NCBI GenBank assembly: GCA_947626915.1
Contig: CANQUA010000017.1
Location: 1 to 47,008 of the forward strand
Direction of reading: 5' to 3'
DNA from: an uncultured Lachnospiraceae bacterium
GTDB lineage: Bacteria; Bacillota; Clostridia; Lachnospirales; Lachnospiraceae
Length of the DNA: 47,008 nucleotides
Each line of letters opens with the position of its first letter. The first letter of the stretch is position 1. This document shows positions 16,863 to 23,500 of this stretch, piece by piece. Below the pieces are notes generated by a model, which did not search any database, had not been told where the DNA came from, and saw only the letters and a program-made list of their open reading frames with translations. The translations under genes were made by a program, and so were the position numbers.

Positions 16863-17062
16863 CATTTTTGCCGGATTGAAAAGCAAAAACGGAGTCCGCC
16901 GCAAAATCTCCCCGCCCTAAATAAACCCTAATCCGGCGCAGCTCCATTTACAATCAGCCGCGGCAGATCCGGACAGGAACATCTTAGCCAAACTCTGTAA
17001 TGATCCTATAGCGGTTGGAAAACAGGCTTCATTATGAGCGGGCAGAAGGTTTTATTCTCGCA
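16863..17062. other. Non-coding stretch between ppaC and the toxin locus
   Basis: Together with the flanking promoters this is a gap of about 350 bases without a protein gene. I see no convincing coding frame, RNA gene or terminator in it; it holds only the two promoter regions at its ends. Confidence 0.5.
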
Positions 17063-17091
17063 TTGAAAGATTCCCTAACCTATGGTATGAT
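17063..17091 (+). promoter_or_regulatory. Promoter of the type I toxin mRNA
   Basis: TTGAAA (17063-17068), a 17-base spacer, and TATGAT (17086-17091) preceded by TGG, an extended -10. A strong sigma-A promoter giving a leader of about 60 bases. Confidence 0.75.
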
Positions 17092-17160
17092 ATGAGTGGG
17101 AACAATCATGTCACTGCAAGGTGTTGGCCTTCCATTTTACATAGATGGGAGGTGGTGCGG

Positions 17161-17244
17161 ATGAGATTCGATTTTAAAGACCTGATGGCCTTCGGAATGT
17201 TCATTCTCGCATTACTGACCTTTATCGTTTTGATAAGCCAGTAG
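17161..17244 (+). CDS. Type I toxin-like hydrophobic peptide (holin-like toxin family)
   Basis: A 27-residue peptide: a short polar N-terminus (MRFDFKDLM), one transmembrane helix (FGMFILALLTFIVLI) and a Ser-Gln end. Size and sequence resemble the 'putative holin-like toxin' (Hol-Tox) family of Firmicutes type I toxins, which act at the membrane when their mRNA is not silenced. GGGAGGTGG (17147-17155) is a strong ribosome site five bases before the ATG. The gene has its own strong promoter, and a convergent antisense RNA gene overlaps its 3' untranslated region, the TxpA/RatA-type layout. It is too short for routine gene callers and might be left out of automatic annotation. Confidence 0.78.
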   Translation: MRFDFKDLMAFGMFILALLTFIVLISQ

Positions 17245-17258
17245 CGTTTTTCATATAG

Positions 17259-17347
17259 AAAAACCACCCTTGTATACTTTGGGCTGTAGCGAGGGTGGAA
17301 TTTCTATTCTCAATATAGGCCAACCTCTTGTAGAGGTGGTTGTTCCT
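17259..17347 (-). ncRNA. Predicted antisense antitoxin RNA
   Basis: An RNA of about 90 bases predicted from a near-consensus minus-strand promoter (17354-17382) to a Rho-independent terminator. The terminator stem is CCACCCT/AGGGTGG (17292-17298 with 17264-17270), followed by TTTTT (17259-17263). A 5' hairpin forms from CCACCTCT and AGAGGTTGG around 17321-17339. The RNA is fully complementary to the toxin mRNA 3' untranslated region and does not reach the toxin codons, so it would act by duplex formation and RNase III cleavage or by refolding the mRNA. Ends are predicted, not measured. Confidence 0.7.
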
Positions 17348-17353
17348 GTTTCT

Positions 17354-17382
17354 ATTATAGGCTCCTATCTGATTATTTTCAA
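17354..17382 (-). promoter_or_regulatory. Antisense RNA promoter
   Basis: Minus-strand TTGAAA (17377-17382), exactly 17 bases, then the consensus TATAAT (17354-17359). One of the best promoter matches in the window. Confidence 0.8.
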
Positions 17383-17419
17383 TAGTTTTTTCAGAAATTC
17401 TCCTTAAGCAAAAATCACC

Positions 17420-17448
17420 TCGACAGCCCCCGCCGTCTTTAGTATAAT
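17420..17448 (+). promoter_or_regulatory. Promoter of the 133-residue hypothetical gene
   Basis: TCGACA (17420-17425), 17 bases, TATAAT (17443-17448), with GTGAGG upstream of the ATG at 17478. Confidence 0.65.
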
Positions 17449-17477
17449 AAAAAATATCTTTTTTGTGAGGTAACGCC

Positions 17478-17879
17478 ATGATCCCTTTATATGAAAATTA
17501 CCTGTCCGCTCCTTTAAACCTCCCGCTCGAAGAAATGATCCGTCTCCACGCCGAGATGGCGCAGGAGATCGGGGAAGATCCGGACGCCTGGGAGCTCTTC
17601 GAAGAATTAATGGAAAACGCCGTCCGGTATTCCTCGTTCCGCGCGAACTGGCTGCTGTGGACTCCTGCAGAGAAAGCGGACCGGGACGCCAGCCGTTCCG
17701 CCTGCCACAATTCCCTGATCGTCAAGTTCAATCAGCTGGCCCGGTACCTGAAACAGCAAGGCCATCCCGCCGCCTGGCGCGGCGAGCTCGGCTGCGAAGA
17801 CCAGGACCGCCGTGTCCGCAAGCGGATCGGGGACTTTGCCTGCTACCTGGTCTTCGTCCATGCGCTTCACGGACGGTAG
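17478..17879 (+). CDS. Hypothetical protein (133 aa)
   Basis: A 133-residue soluble, mostly helical protein that I cannot assign to a named family. It begins MIPLYENYLSAPLNLPLEE and contains a Glu-rich helix (EDPDAWELFEELMENAV), then SFRANWLLWTPAEK, HNSLIVKFNQLARYL and a C-terminal CEDQDRRVRKRIGDFACYLVFV. There is no signal peptide or membrane segment. A near-consensus promoter and ribosome site support it as a real gene with its own transcript. The pattern of a small acidic protein with a conserved FNQLARYL-type segment suggests a conserved lineage-specific family, but no function is proposed. Confidence 0.72.
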   Translation: MIPLYENYLSAPLNLPLEEMIRLHAEMAQEIGEDPDAWELFEELMENAVRYSSFRANWLLWTPAEKADRDASRSACHNSLIVKFNQLARYLKQQGHPAAWRGELGCEDQDRRVRKRIGDFACYLVFVHALHGR

Positions 17880-18083
17880 GCGGGCGGAGGGCAGAGACGC
17901 ATCCGCAGCCATTCCCAAATATGACAAAAAAAGAGGCAGACGCCCCATTTTTTTACAATATATTCACTATGTGTTCACACTTTGTTCATATTTATGCCCT
18001 ACTATAATTTATAGAAATTGTATAGATTTTAAAAGTTTCACCCTTTTTCCTCTGACATATTGCACATAGATTTTTCATAATTG

Positions 18084-18135
18084 CCCCGACTGGAAACGGT
18101 CGGGGTCTCCTCTTTTTGAGGGAACTTCCCGACCG
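18084..18135. terminator. Three-arm hairpin element downstream of glucokinase
   Basis: CCCCGAC (18084-18090) can pair with GTCGGGG (18099-18105), followed on the plus strand by a T-rich tail (18111-18117). Alternatively CGGTCGGG (18097-18104) pairs perfectly with CCCGACCG (18128-18135). The two folds exclude each other. On the plus strand it looks like a terminator; on the minus strand it lies just after the glucokinase stop. Confidence 0.55.
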
Positions 18136-18150
18136 TCCTGTGAATCCAAA

Positions 18151-19095
18151 TTAACCCAGAACCATCCGCGCCGCGCCGTAAATGCCGGCGTCGTTGCCCA
18201 GCTTCGCCAGACCGATTAACGGCCGGTCCTCCGACAGCGTTTCATATTTGACATAATATTTCCGAATGGCGTCGATCAGGAACTGGCCCGCTTTGGACAC
18301 ACCGCCGCCGATAATGAAGATCTCCGGATCGATCGTCAGCGTCAGCAGCGTCAGGGCGCGCCCCAGATAGGAGGCCACGCGCTCGACTACCTCCAGCGCG
18401 ACCTCATCGCCCGCCTTGGCCTGATCCAGCACATCCTTGGCCGTAACGCCCGCGCCAAAGCCGCGCAGCGCAGACGGCCGGTCCGTCGCCGCCAGAAGAC
18501 GTCTGGCCTCCCTGGCGATGCCGGTCGCCGACGAAACCTGCTCTAGACAGCCTTTCGACCCGCAGTTGCAGGCCTCCGTCTCATCGTCGCGGACATGTAT
18601 ATGGCCGATTTCGCCGCCCATGCCGTGAACTCCGTTCCAGATCTGCTGGCGGATGATCACACCGCCGCCGACGCCGGTGCCCAGCGTGATCATCACAATA
18701 TTCTCATACCCTTTGCCGCCGCCCTGCCACATCTCGCCCAAAGCGGCCACATTGGCGTCATTGTTGCATTTCACCGGGAGTCCGCCCAGCAGAGCGCTCA
18801 GCTCCTCGCCGGGATACATGCCGTTCCAGCCCAGGTTCACGCAGCGGCTCACATACCCATTGGTCAATACCGGCCCCGGCACGCCCAGGCCCGCGCCCAG
18901 CACATCCTCCATCGGGATGTTCTCCTCTTTCAGCACGGCAAGGATCGACTCCGCCGCATCCGGGAGGATCCGGGAACCGCATTCCTCCGTCCGGGTCGGG
19001 ATCTCCCATTTTTTCAGGAGCGTCCCCTCCTCGTCCAGGATGCCGATCTTCACCGTCGTACCGCCTACGTCCACTCCAATACATTTTTTCGCCAT
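18151..19095 (-). CDS. glcK: ROK-family glucokinase
   Basis: A 314-residue ROK-family sugar kinase, probably the main ATP-glucose kinase of the cell. The N-terminal phosphate-binding DVGGTTVKIGI, the hinge GVPGPV, the sugar-site NNDANVAALGE and the ROK zinc motif CNCGSKGCLE are all intact; GGEIGHIHV precedes the zinc site. Length is typical for Firmicutes GlcK. It lies 25 bases downstream of the DUF5711 gene on the same strand and is probably co-transcribed with it. A complex hairpin element follows its stop. Confidence 0.93.
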   Translation of the reverse strand: MAKKCIGVDVGGTTVKIGILDEEGTLLKKWEIPTRTEECGSRILPDAAESILAVLKEENIPMEDVLGAGLGVPGPVLTNGYVSRCVNLGWNGMYPGEELSALLGGLPVKCNNDANVAALGEMWQGGGKGYENIVMITLGTGVGGGVIIRQQIWNGVHGMGGEIGHIHVRDDETEACNCGSKGCLEQVSSATGIAREARRLLAATDRPSALRGFGAGVTAKDVLDQAKAGDEVALEVVERVASYLGRALTLLTLTIDPEIFIIGGGVSKAGQFLIDAIRKYYVKYETLSEDRPLIGLAKLGNDAGIYGAARMVLG

Positions 19096-19120
19096 CGTCG
19101 TTTCTCCTTTTGTGTAATCT

Positions 19121-20428
19121 CTAATGTAAAATCAATTCCTGCATCACCTGCGGCCCCGTTACGATGATCTGATTGGGCAGTCGGCCTTTCGTGACCTTGG
19201 ACAACGTGAAATCGAATGTCCCTTCATATTTTAAATTGCCGTAATGATTATAAACCCGGCAGGAATCTTCATTATACAGGAAAATCATATCGCCTTCCAC
19301 GCTCGCGTGCATGTATTCGTAATCGAAGGAAACGGAAAACGCTTTCGTCCCGTTGTCCTCATAAACGTCCATGCGGTAATCGTTCTCCCCGGCCACATCG
19401 CGGACAATGATCCCCACGTAGTTTTCATTGTAGAAAATGCTGCGGATCTCCTCCTCCACCGCCGTCAGCTGGATCATCGCCGGGGACATCTCATCGCGGA
19501 GACTGTAAAACGACAGGCTGTTGTCCGCAAACGCCACCGCGTAGGTATCGTTTAAGCAGACCACTTTCGCGACCATGCTGCCTTCATAGATATCATGAAA
19601 CCCGCCTACCATACGGTTCTCCACGTTTTTCCCCACTTCGGAGAAATTATAGAAGGCCACACGGTTCCTCAGCGCGCCGTTCTGGATATAATAATAAGCG
19701 CCCATCAGAACATTGCCGTCGGGAGACAGCGCCGCGTCCAGCACATAGCCGACGCCCCACTCGTCCGACGTTTCCTCGCTTTTGAGGAACCCGCGGATAT
19801 AAATCTTCATCTCCGTGCCGTCCTTCTGGTAATAGTACACGTAGCTGGAGGTCTGGTCCTCCACCACGGCGGCCACCATGCCTTTGGACGAGATGGTAAC
19901 GCGGGAGATTGGCATGATCGTGGTCGCAATGCCCAGGCAGCCGGTCTTATCGCAGATATAAATGGTATTGCCCTGCTGGTCCGCAATGGCCGCGTAATCG
20001 CCGGAAACCGCCACGATGGGGGCGTTCATCTCATAACTCTGGATCCAGACGTCCTTGCCGGAGCTGTCAATGTAAGAAGCGCCGTCGCGGGTGTACTTAA
20101 GCACATTGTCACCGTAACTGACATATGCGGTAAAAGTGCCGTCGGTCTGCTCCATCTGCCGTTCCCAGACTACCGTGGCCGTCTTCATCTGATAATACCT
20201 CGTGTACCAGTAAACCGCTCCAAGCGCGATGACGATCAGGCAGAGCAGAACTGCCAGCACAATCGTTCTGCGCCGGCGGGATCTCTTCTGCGCCCGGCGC
20301 AGTTCTTCCTCATTCTCTTCCGACCGCATCTCAAAATCCATCGGTCTCCGGGTATCCTCAGAGCTGACGATCCGACGCCTCAGCTGATTCTTTTTATATT
20401 CACGATCCATGGAATTAAAATCGCTCAT
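19121..20428 (-). CDS. Membrane-anchored DUF5711 family protein
   Basis: A 435-residue protein with a charged, Arg-rich cytosolic N-terminus (1-54), one membrane helix (about 55-75, TIVLAVLLCLIVIALGAVYW) and a large extracytoplasmic domain of repeated beta strands. These (for example IVAVSGDYAAIADQQGNTIY and VVCLNDTYAVAFADNSLSFY) look like beta-propeller blades, which is how I understand DUF5711. Function is unknown; a sensor or scaffold at the cell surface is only a guess. The ATG at 20428 follows AGGAG; the longer in-frame extension runs into the promoter. It sits upstream of glucokinase and downstream of the LysM gene. Confidence 0.82.
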   Translation of the reverse strand: MSDFNSMDREYKKNQLRRRIVSSEDTRRPMDFEMRSEENEEELRRAQKRSRRRRTIVLAVLLCLIVIALGAVYWYTRYYQMKTATVVWERQMEQTDGTFTAYVSYGDNVLKYTRDGASYIDSSGKDVWIQSYEMNAPIVAVSGDYAAIADQQGNTIYICDKTGCLGIATTIMPISRVTISSKGMVAAVVEDQTSSYVYYYQKDGTEMKIYIRGFLKSEETSDEWGVGYVLDAALSPDGNVLMGAYYYIQNGALRNRVAFYNFSEVGKNVENRMVGGFHDIYEGSMVAKVVCLNDTYAVAFADNSLSFYSLRDEMSPAMIQLTAVEEEIRSIFYNENYVGIIVRDVAGENDYRMDVYEDNGTKAFSVSFDYEYMHASVEGDMIFLYNEDSCRVYNHYGNLKYEGTFDFTLSKVTKGRLPNQIIVTGPQVMQELILH

Positions 20429-20466
20429 CCTTGGTTCTCCTGTGTATGGGGATATGGCGTGCATAG

Positions 20467-20519
20467 CGCGGGCAGCGAAGCTTCCCGCAATTTTCACTGC
20501 CCGCGTGTCCAGTATAGCA
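20467..20519 (-). promoter_or_regulatory. DUF5711-glcK promoter with 5' leader hairpin
   Basis: Minus-strand extended -10 TGC-TATACT (20511-20519). Transcription would begin near 20505, exactly where a perfect 9-base arm CGCGGGCAG starts; its partner CTGCCCGCG completes a hairpin (arms 20497-20505 and 20467-20475). This would be a 5'-end stem, useful for mRNA stability or regulation. Confidence 0.5.
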
Positions 20520-20531
20520 CAGATTCCCATA

Positions 20532-21902
20532 TTAAGGAAGAATCAATTTTTGTCCTGCGGAAATCTTATCCTGATTTTCCAGGTTATTGATGCGGCAGAT
20601 CTCTTCCATTTTGGAACCGTTGCCGTAAACGGAAAGGCAGATCCCATAGAGCGTGTCGCCCGGCTGGACCATGTAGACGCGCTGGCCTACCTGAACCTGC
20701 GAACCGGAGGTCTGCGCGCCGGAATCGTCCTGGCCGGACGCGCTTCCGCCCGCGTCATTCCCGGACGCCCCGCTGTTTTCCGTACCGCCGTTTTCCGCCC
20801 CTTCATGGTTCCCGGCGTCCGCGCCGCTGCCGCCGCCCTGGCCTGTTTCCGCGCTGCCGGCCCCATCCTGACCGGTGTCGGTCCCGAGGACCGTAACCGT
20901 ACTGCCGGAAGAGAGGGCTTGTCCGCCGCCGTCCGTTTCATCCGCACCGGCTCCTCCGTCGCCCGCCTGACCGGTTCCGTCCTCCCCAGCCGGATACTGC
21001 TCCGGCATGGTCTCCGGCGCAATGGTCCGGTAGACGCGGCCTTCGGCTTTCTCCACGATCACCTCTCCATCCTCATCCTCCGGGCCGGACCGGTCCTTTC
21101 CCAGGTCTTCCGAAAGCACGCCGGACGGAAGGACCGACGCCAATACCGCCTCCATCTGCTTCATTTTCTCATAATTGTTCATCATGATCACGCCGCCGGC
21201 CAGCACGAGGATTCCCAGCGCCGTACAGAGACCGCCCAGTACCCGCACGGAACTGCGCTTGCTGGTAATCTCGCTTTTCGCCTCGTCCATCCGCTGCCGG
21301 AAATCGCGGATCACCGGATCGCCCGCGCCGTTCTCCACCCGCCGGACGTCCTTGCGCAGGATCATGTAGTCCTGCATCATCTGATTTCTTTCGTAATAAA
21401 TACTGTAGCCTTTCAGGCGGTAAAAACCGTCGGCGGCCGCCACATACACCGCTTCCTCTCCGTCCAGGCCGCTGTTTAAGTACATCAGCTGATTTTTGCC
21501 CGCGAAATACTGCCCGTGGGCTTTCCAGTAATTCACCGGGCTCAGCGCGCTTCCGGCCGCACCGCACAGAAACCACCCCAGAATCACCCGTTTGGGGAAC
21601 ATCTGCTCCATAGCCTGATAGGTTTTCTTCCAGGCCGCCTCCGTAAAGGCCACCTTTTCCCCGGACTCCGTCACGTCCTCCATCTCCAGCGCGCCGTCCA
21701 CAAACAGATACGGCGTGCCGTCCCGGTCCTCGGCCGTCCCCAGCAGCACTCCCACCCGCAGGTCTTGTCCGCCTTTCGGATACAAGCGCTTCAGATACGT
21801 ATTGACATAATCTTCCAGATACAGTCTTACAGACTGATCGCGTTCCCCGATCTGCCTGATATTTCTGGGCAGCTTCGGATACGGATCATACAACTCTCCC
21901 AT
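20532..21902 (-). CDS. LysM membrane protein with MPN-like cytosolic domain
   Basis: A 456-residue protein. Residues about 45-155 look like an MPN/JAMM-type fold: a strand VGVLLGTAE, a helix of the form WKKTYQAMEQMF, then VILGWFLCGAAGSALSP and LMYLNSGLDGEEAVYVAA. However, the HxH metal ligands of active JAMM peptidases are replaced. One membrane helix (about 220-242) is followed by a long Gly/Ser/Asp-rich linker (about 290-400) and a C-terminal LysM domain (about 408-456, YMVQPGDTLYGICLSVYGNG). It should be cytosolic at the N-terminus and bind peptidoglycan outside. The role is unknown; the MPN reading is an inference from motif spacing. Confidence 0.85.
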   Translation of the reverse strand: MGELYDPYPKLPRNIRQIGERDQSVRLYLEDYVNTYLKRLYPKGGQDLRVGVLLGTAEDRDGTPYLFVDGALEMEDVTESGEKVAFTEAAWKKTYQAMEQMFPKRVILGWFLCGAAGSALSPVNYWKAHGQYFAGKNQLMYLNSGLDGEEAVYVAAADGFYRLKGYSIYYERNQMMQDYMILRKDVRRVENGAGDPVIRDFRQRMDEAKSEITSKRSSVRVLGGLCTALGILVLAGGVIMMNNYEKMKQMEAVLASVLPSGVLSEDLGKDRSGPEDEDGEVIVEKAEGRVYRTIAPETMPEQYPAGEDGTGQAGDGGAGADETDGGGQALSSGSTVTVLGTDTGQDGAGSAETGQGGGSGADAGNHEGAENGGTENSGASGNDAGGSASGQDDSGAQTSGSQVQVGQRVYMVQPGDTLYGICLSVYGNGSKMEEICRINNLENQDKISAGQKLILP

Positions 21903-22019
21903 AAAATCACCCCGCAGCTTCCTTCAGTCTCGCTCCCGGTTCCGCGTCTCCGCCGCCAATATATGTATCTCTTTGAGCCGCCAAACCGGTGATGCCGGGC
22001 ATACCGCCCTGTCGGAGAT

Positions 22020-22028
22020 ATCATAGCA
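22020..22028 (-). promoter_or_regulatory. Extended -10 promoter of the LysM gene
   Basis: Minus-strand TGC-TATGAT, an extended -10 about 115 bases upstream of the LysM start. A consensus TTGACA lies 21 bases upstream of the -10, too far for a normal -35. Confidence 0.45.
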
Positions 22029-22048
22029 CAACAAAAATGCGGAATCTG

Positions 22049-22624
22049 TCAAACAAGCGCCGCCGTATCCCATAATTTTTCGACAAGGAAAATACTCTCG
22101 CTGATACATTCCGCCATCTGCATAACCGTGCCCAGCCGGATGCTCTGCAGCATCAGCGGATCTTCCGAACGGCAGCCGCTGACAATGCCCGTAATGAAAA
22201 TATCCCCGACAGGGCGCAGGCTTTTGCTGACTCCCAGCCCCGGCCGGATCGCGCCCCGGCCCAGCGTGACGCAGCCCACGCGGCCGCCTGCCCCCACCGA
22301 CGCGTCCACCGCAATGACCAGATGGTCCGGATAGTACCGTTTCAGCAACGCAACCGTCTCGTTCAGGTTCATGGCGTGAACCGGCCGGTTCAGCGTCCCC
22401 ACCACCTGGATGTGCTTCATCCCGCGCCTGCGCAGATGGTAACCGATCAAAGGCCCTAAACTGTCCCCCGTGGACCGATCCGTGCCAATGCAGAGCACCA
22501 GCACCTTGCTTTTTTTCTCCCGCCGCATCCCCTCGCGTATCATCAGATAAAGCCGCGCCGCCAGCTTCGGCGGTTCAAACTCGCTCATGGTATCAAAATA
22601 ATAAAGTTCTTTCCAGGTTTCCAT
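22049..22624 (-). CDS. yyaC: Spore protein YyaC (DUF1256, germination-protease-like fold)
   Basis: A 191-residue YyaC-type sporulation protein. The family (DUF1256) has the hydrogenase-maturation/Gpr protease fold. The conserved segments are LCIGTDRSTGDSLGPLIGY, TLNRPVHAMNL, VIAVDASVG and GDIFITGIVSG, all present here. In Bacillus it is made in the forespore; its precise role is not settled. Its promoter has sigma-G-like features. The LysM gene follows on the same strand after 146 bases. Confidence 0.9.
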   Translation of the reverse strand: METWKELYYFDTMSEFEPPKLAARLYLMIREGMRREKKSKVLVLCIGTDRSTGDSLGPLIGYHLRRRGMKHIQVVGTLNRPVHAMNLNETVALLKRYYPDHLVIAVDASVGAGGRVGCVTLGRGAIRPGLGVSKSLRPVGDIFITGIVSGCRSEDPLMLQSIRLGTVMQMAECISESIFLVEKLWDTAALV

Positions 22625-22655
22625 TCTGTCCCCATCCGGTTCCGATTTTTACCTC

Positions 22656-22685
22656 TATTATAGACAGGCACGGACCGGTTTATGC
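22656..22685 (-). promoter_or_regulatory. Candidate forespore (sigma-G/F-like) promoter of yyaC
   Basis: Minus-strand GCATA (22681-22685), 18 bases, TATAATA (22656-22662). This fits the sigma-G pattern (GmATA, about 18, CATnnTA) at all but one position and lacks a sigma-A -35. Confidence 0.45.
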
Positions 22686-22814
22686 ACAGGGAACGCCGAT
22701 CTGCCGCTGCTTACGCGGAAACGGCGGGACGGGCGGAAACGCGGGACCCGTGCCGCCGCGCTGCTGTGCTGTTGTTGTCCGAGGGATTTGTTCCGGTGCG
22801 TTTGCCCGTCCGCG

Positions 22815-23060
22815 CCTGCTTGTTTGCCGGCTCCCTTTCTTGCACATTTTCCCGGCTCCTGTCTGCTTGTTTGCCAGCTCTCAGCTGCGCATTTCCCGGT
22901 TTCTGTCTGCGCGTTTGTCGGTTATCCTGTGCACCTTTTCCCGGCTCCCCTTTCTTGTACATTTTCCCGGCTCTCTTTCCGCACATCTCCCGGTTCTTAT
23001 CTGCGCATTCCCGGCTCCTGCCTGTTTTCCGGTTCCTGTCTGCGCATTTTCCTGCCTTCG
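22815..23060. repeat. Degenerate tandem repeat (about 11 units of 17-30 bases)
   Basis: A gene-free stretch made of imperfect head-to-tail units, each beginning near TGCGCATTTTCCCGG and continuing with CTCCTGTC or a variant. Units vary from about 17 to 30 bases and none is identical. With its flanks it fills the gap of about 540 bases between yyaC and the next gene. Long open frames cross it on both strands but encode only the repeat. Confidence 0.7.
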
Positions 23061-23074
23061 TCCGCGCGGCAGGC

Positions 23075-23103
23075 TTGACATTCCCGCAGACGGATGCTAT
23101 GTT
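23075..23103 (+). promoter_or_regulatory. Promoter of the 88-residue hypothetical gene
   Basis: TTGACA (23075-23080), 17 bases, TATGTT (23098-23103). Confidence 0.7.
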
Positions 23104-23162
23104 ACTTTATATAAAGACGCGGACGTTCGCGCCGCGGCGTTACGAAAGGGGGAACTGCCGTC

Positions 23163-23429
23163 ATGTTCCGCATGTGGGGAAAGCTGACCAAAAGCGGCAA
23201 AGTGCTGCGTGATATCATTGTTTCCGACCACGATTACACCAAGTCCAGGACGGAAATGGTCTTTCACGCTCTGGAGGAGATCTGCTACGCGTTTGATCTG
23301 GAGAAACCGATCTGGCTGGACGCCAATGTGCAGGAGTTCAAACGGCGGTCCCGGACCCGTTTCGGGCAGGACAGCTTCATTGAGCACGTCCCGTTTGATT
23401 ATCTGGAGATACAGGTGATCGAGGAATAA
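23163..23429 (+). CDS. Conserved hypothetical protein (88 aa)
   Basis: An 88-residue soluble protein with no signal peptide or membrane segment. It starts MFRMWGKLTKSGKVLRDIIV and has a central helix (TKSRTEMVFHALEEICYAFDL), then LEKPIWLDANVQEFKRRSRTRF and an acidic end FDYLEIQVIEE. The pattern is compact alpha/beta and looks like a conserved clostridial family, but I cannot name it. A consensus promoter and GAAAGGGGG before the ATG support it. The next gene has its own promoter immediately downstream. Confidence 0.75.
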   Translation: MFRMWGKLTKSGKVLRDIIVSDHDYTKSRTEMVFHALEEICYAFDLEKPIWLDANVQEFKRRSRTRFGQDSFIEHVPFDYLEIQVIEE

Positions 23430-23433
23430 TTAT

Positions 23434-23462
23434 TTGACATATTCCGGATACGAGTTTAAAAT
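23434..23462 (+). promoter_or_regulatory. Promoter of the DUF5684-like gene
   Basis: TTGACA (23434-23439), 17 bases, TAAAAT (23457-23462), followed by AAAGGAGG before the ATG at 23501. Confidence 0.75.
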
Positions 23463-23500
23463 GAATTCTGATATCAGATTCTTTCAAAGGAGGAATTTTT

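Noticed and set aside
17054-17213. Direct repeat ATTCTCGCATT upstream of and inside the toxin gene
   Set aside because: Eleven matching bases 149 apart, with no target-site or recombination context; probably coincidence.
17222-17479. An 85-codon minus-strand open frame across the toxin locus
   Set aside because: It has no ribosome site, runs through the antisense RNA promoter and terminator, and its sequence is just the reverse reading of the toxin 3' region and the next gene's leader.
22682-23212. Long open frames on both strands over the degenerate repeat
   Set aside because: They encode only the repeat unit, have no suitable ribosome site, and a consensus promoter for the next gene lies inside them.
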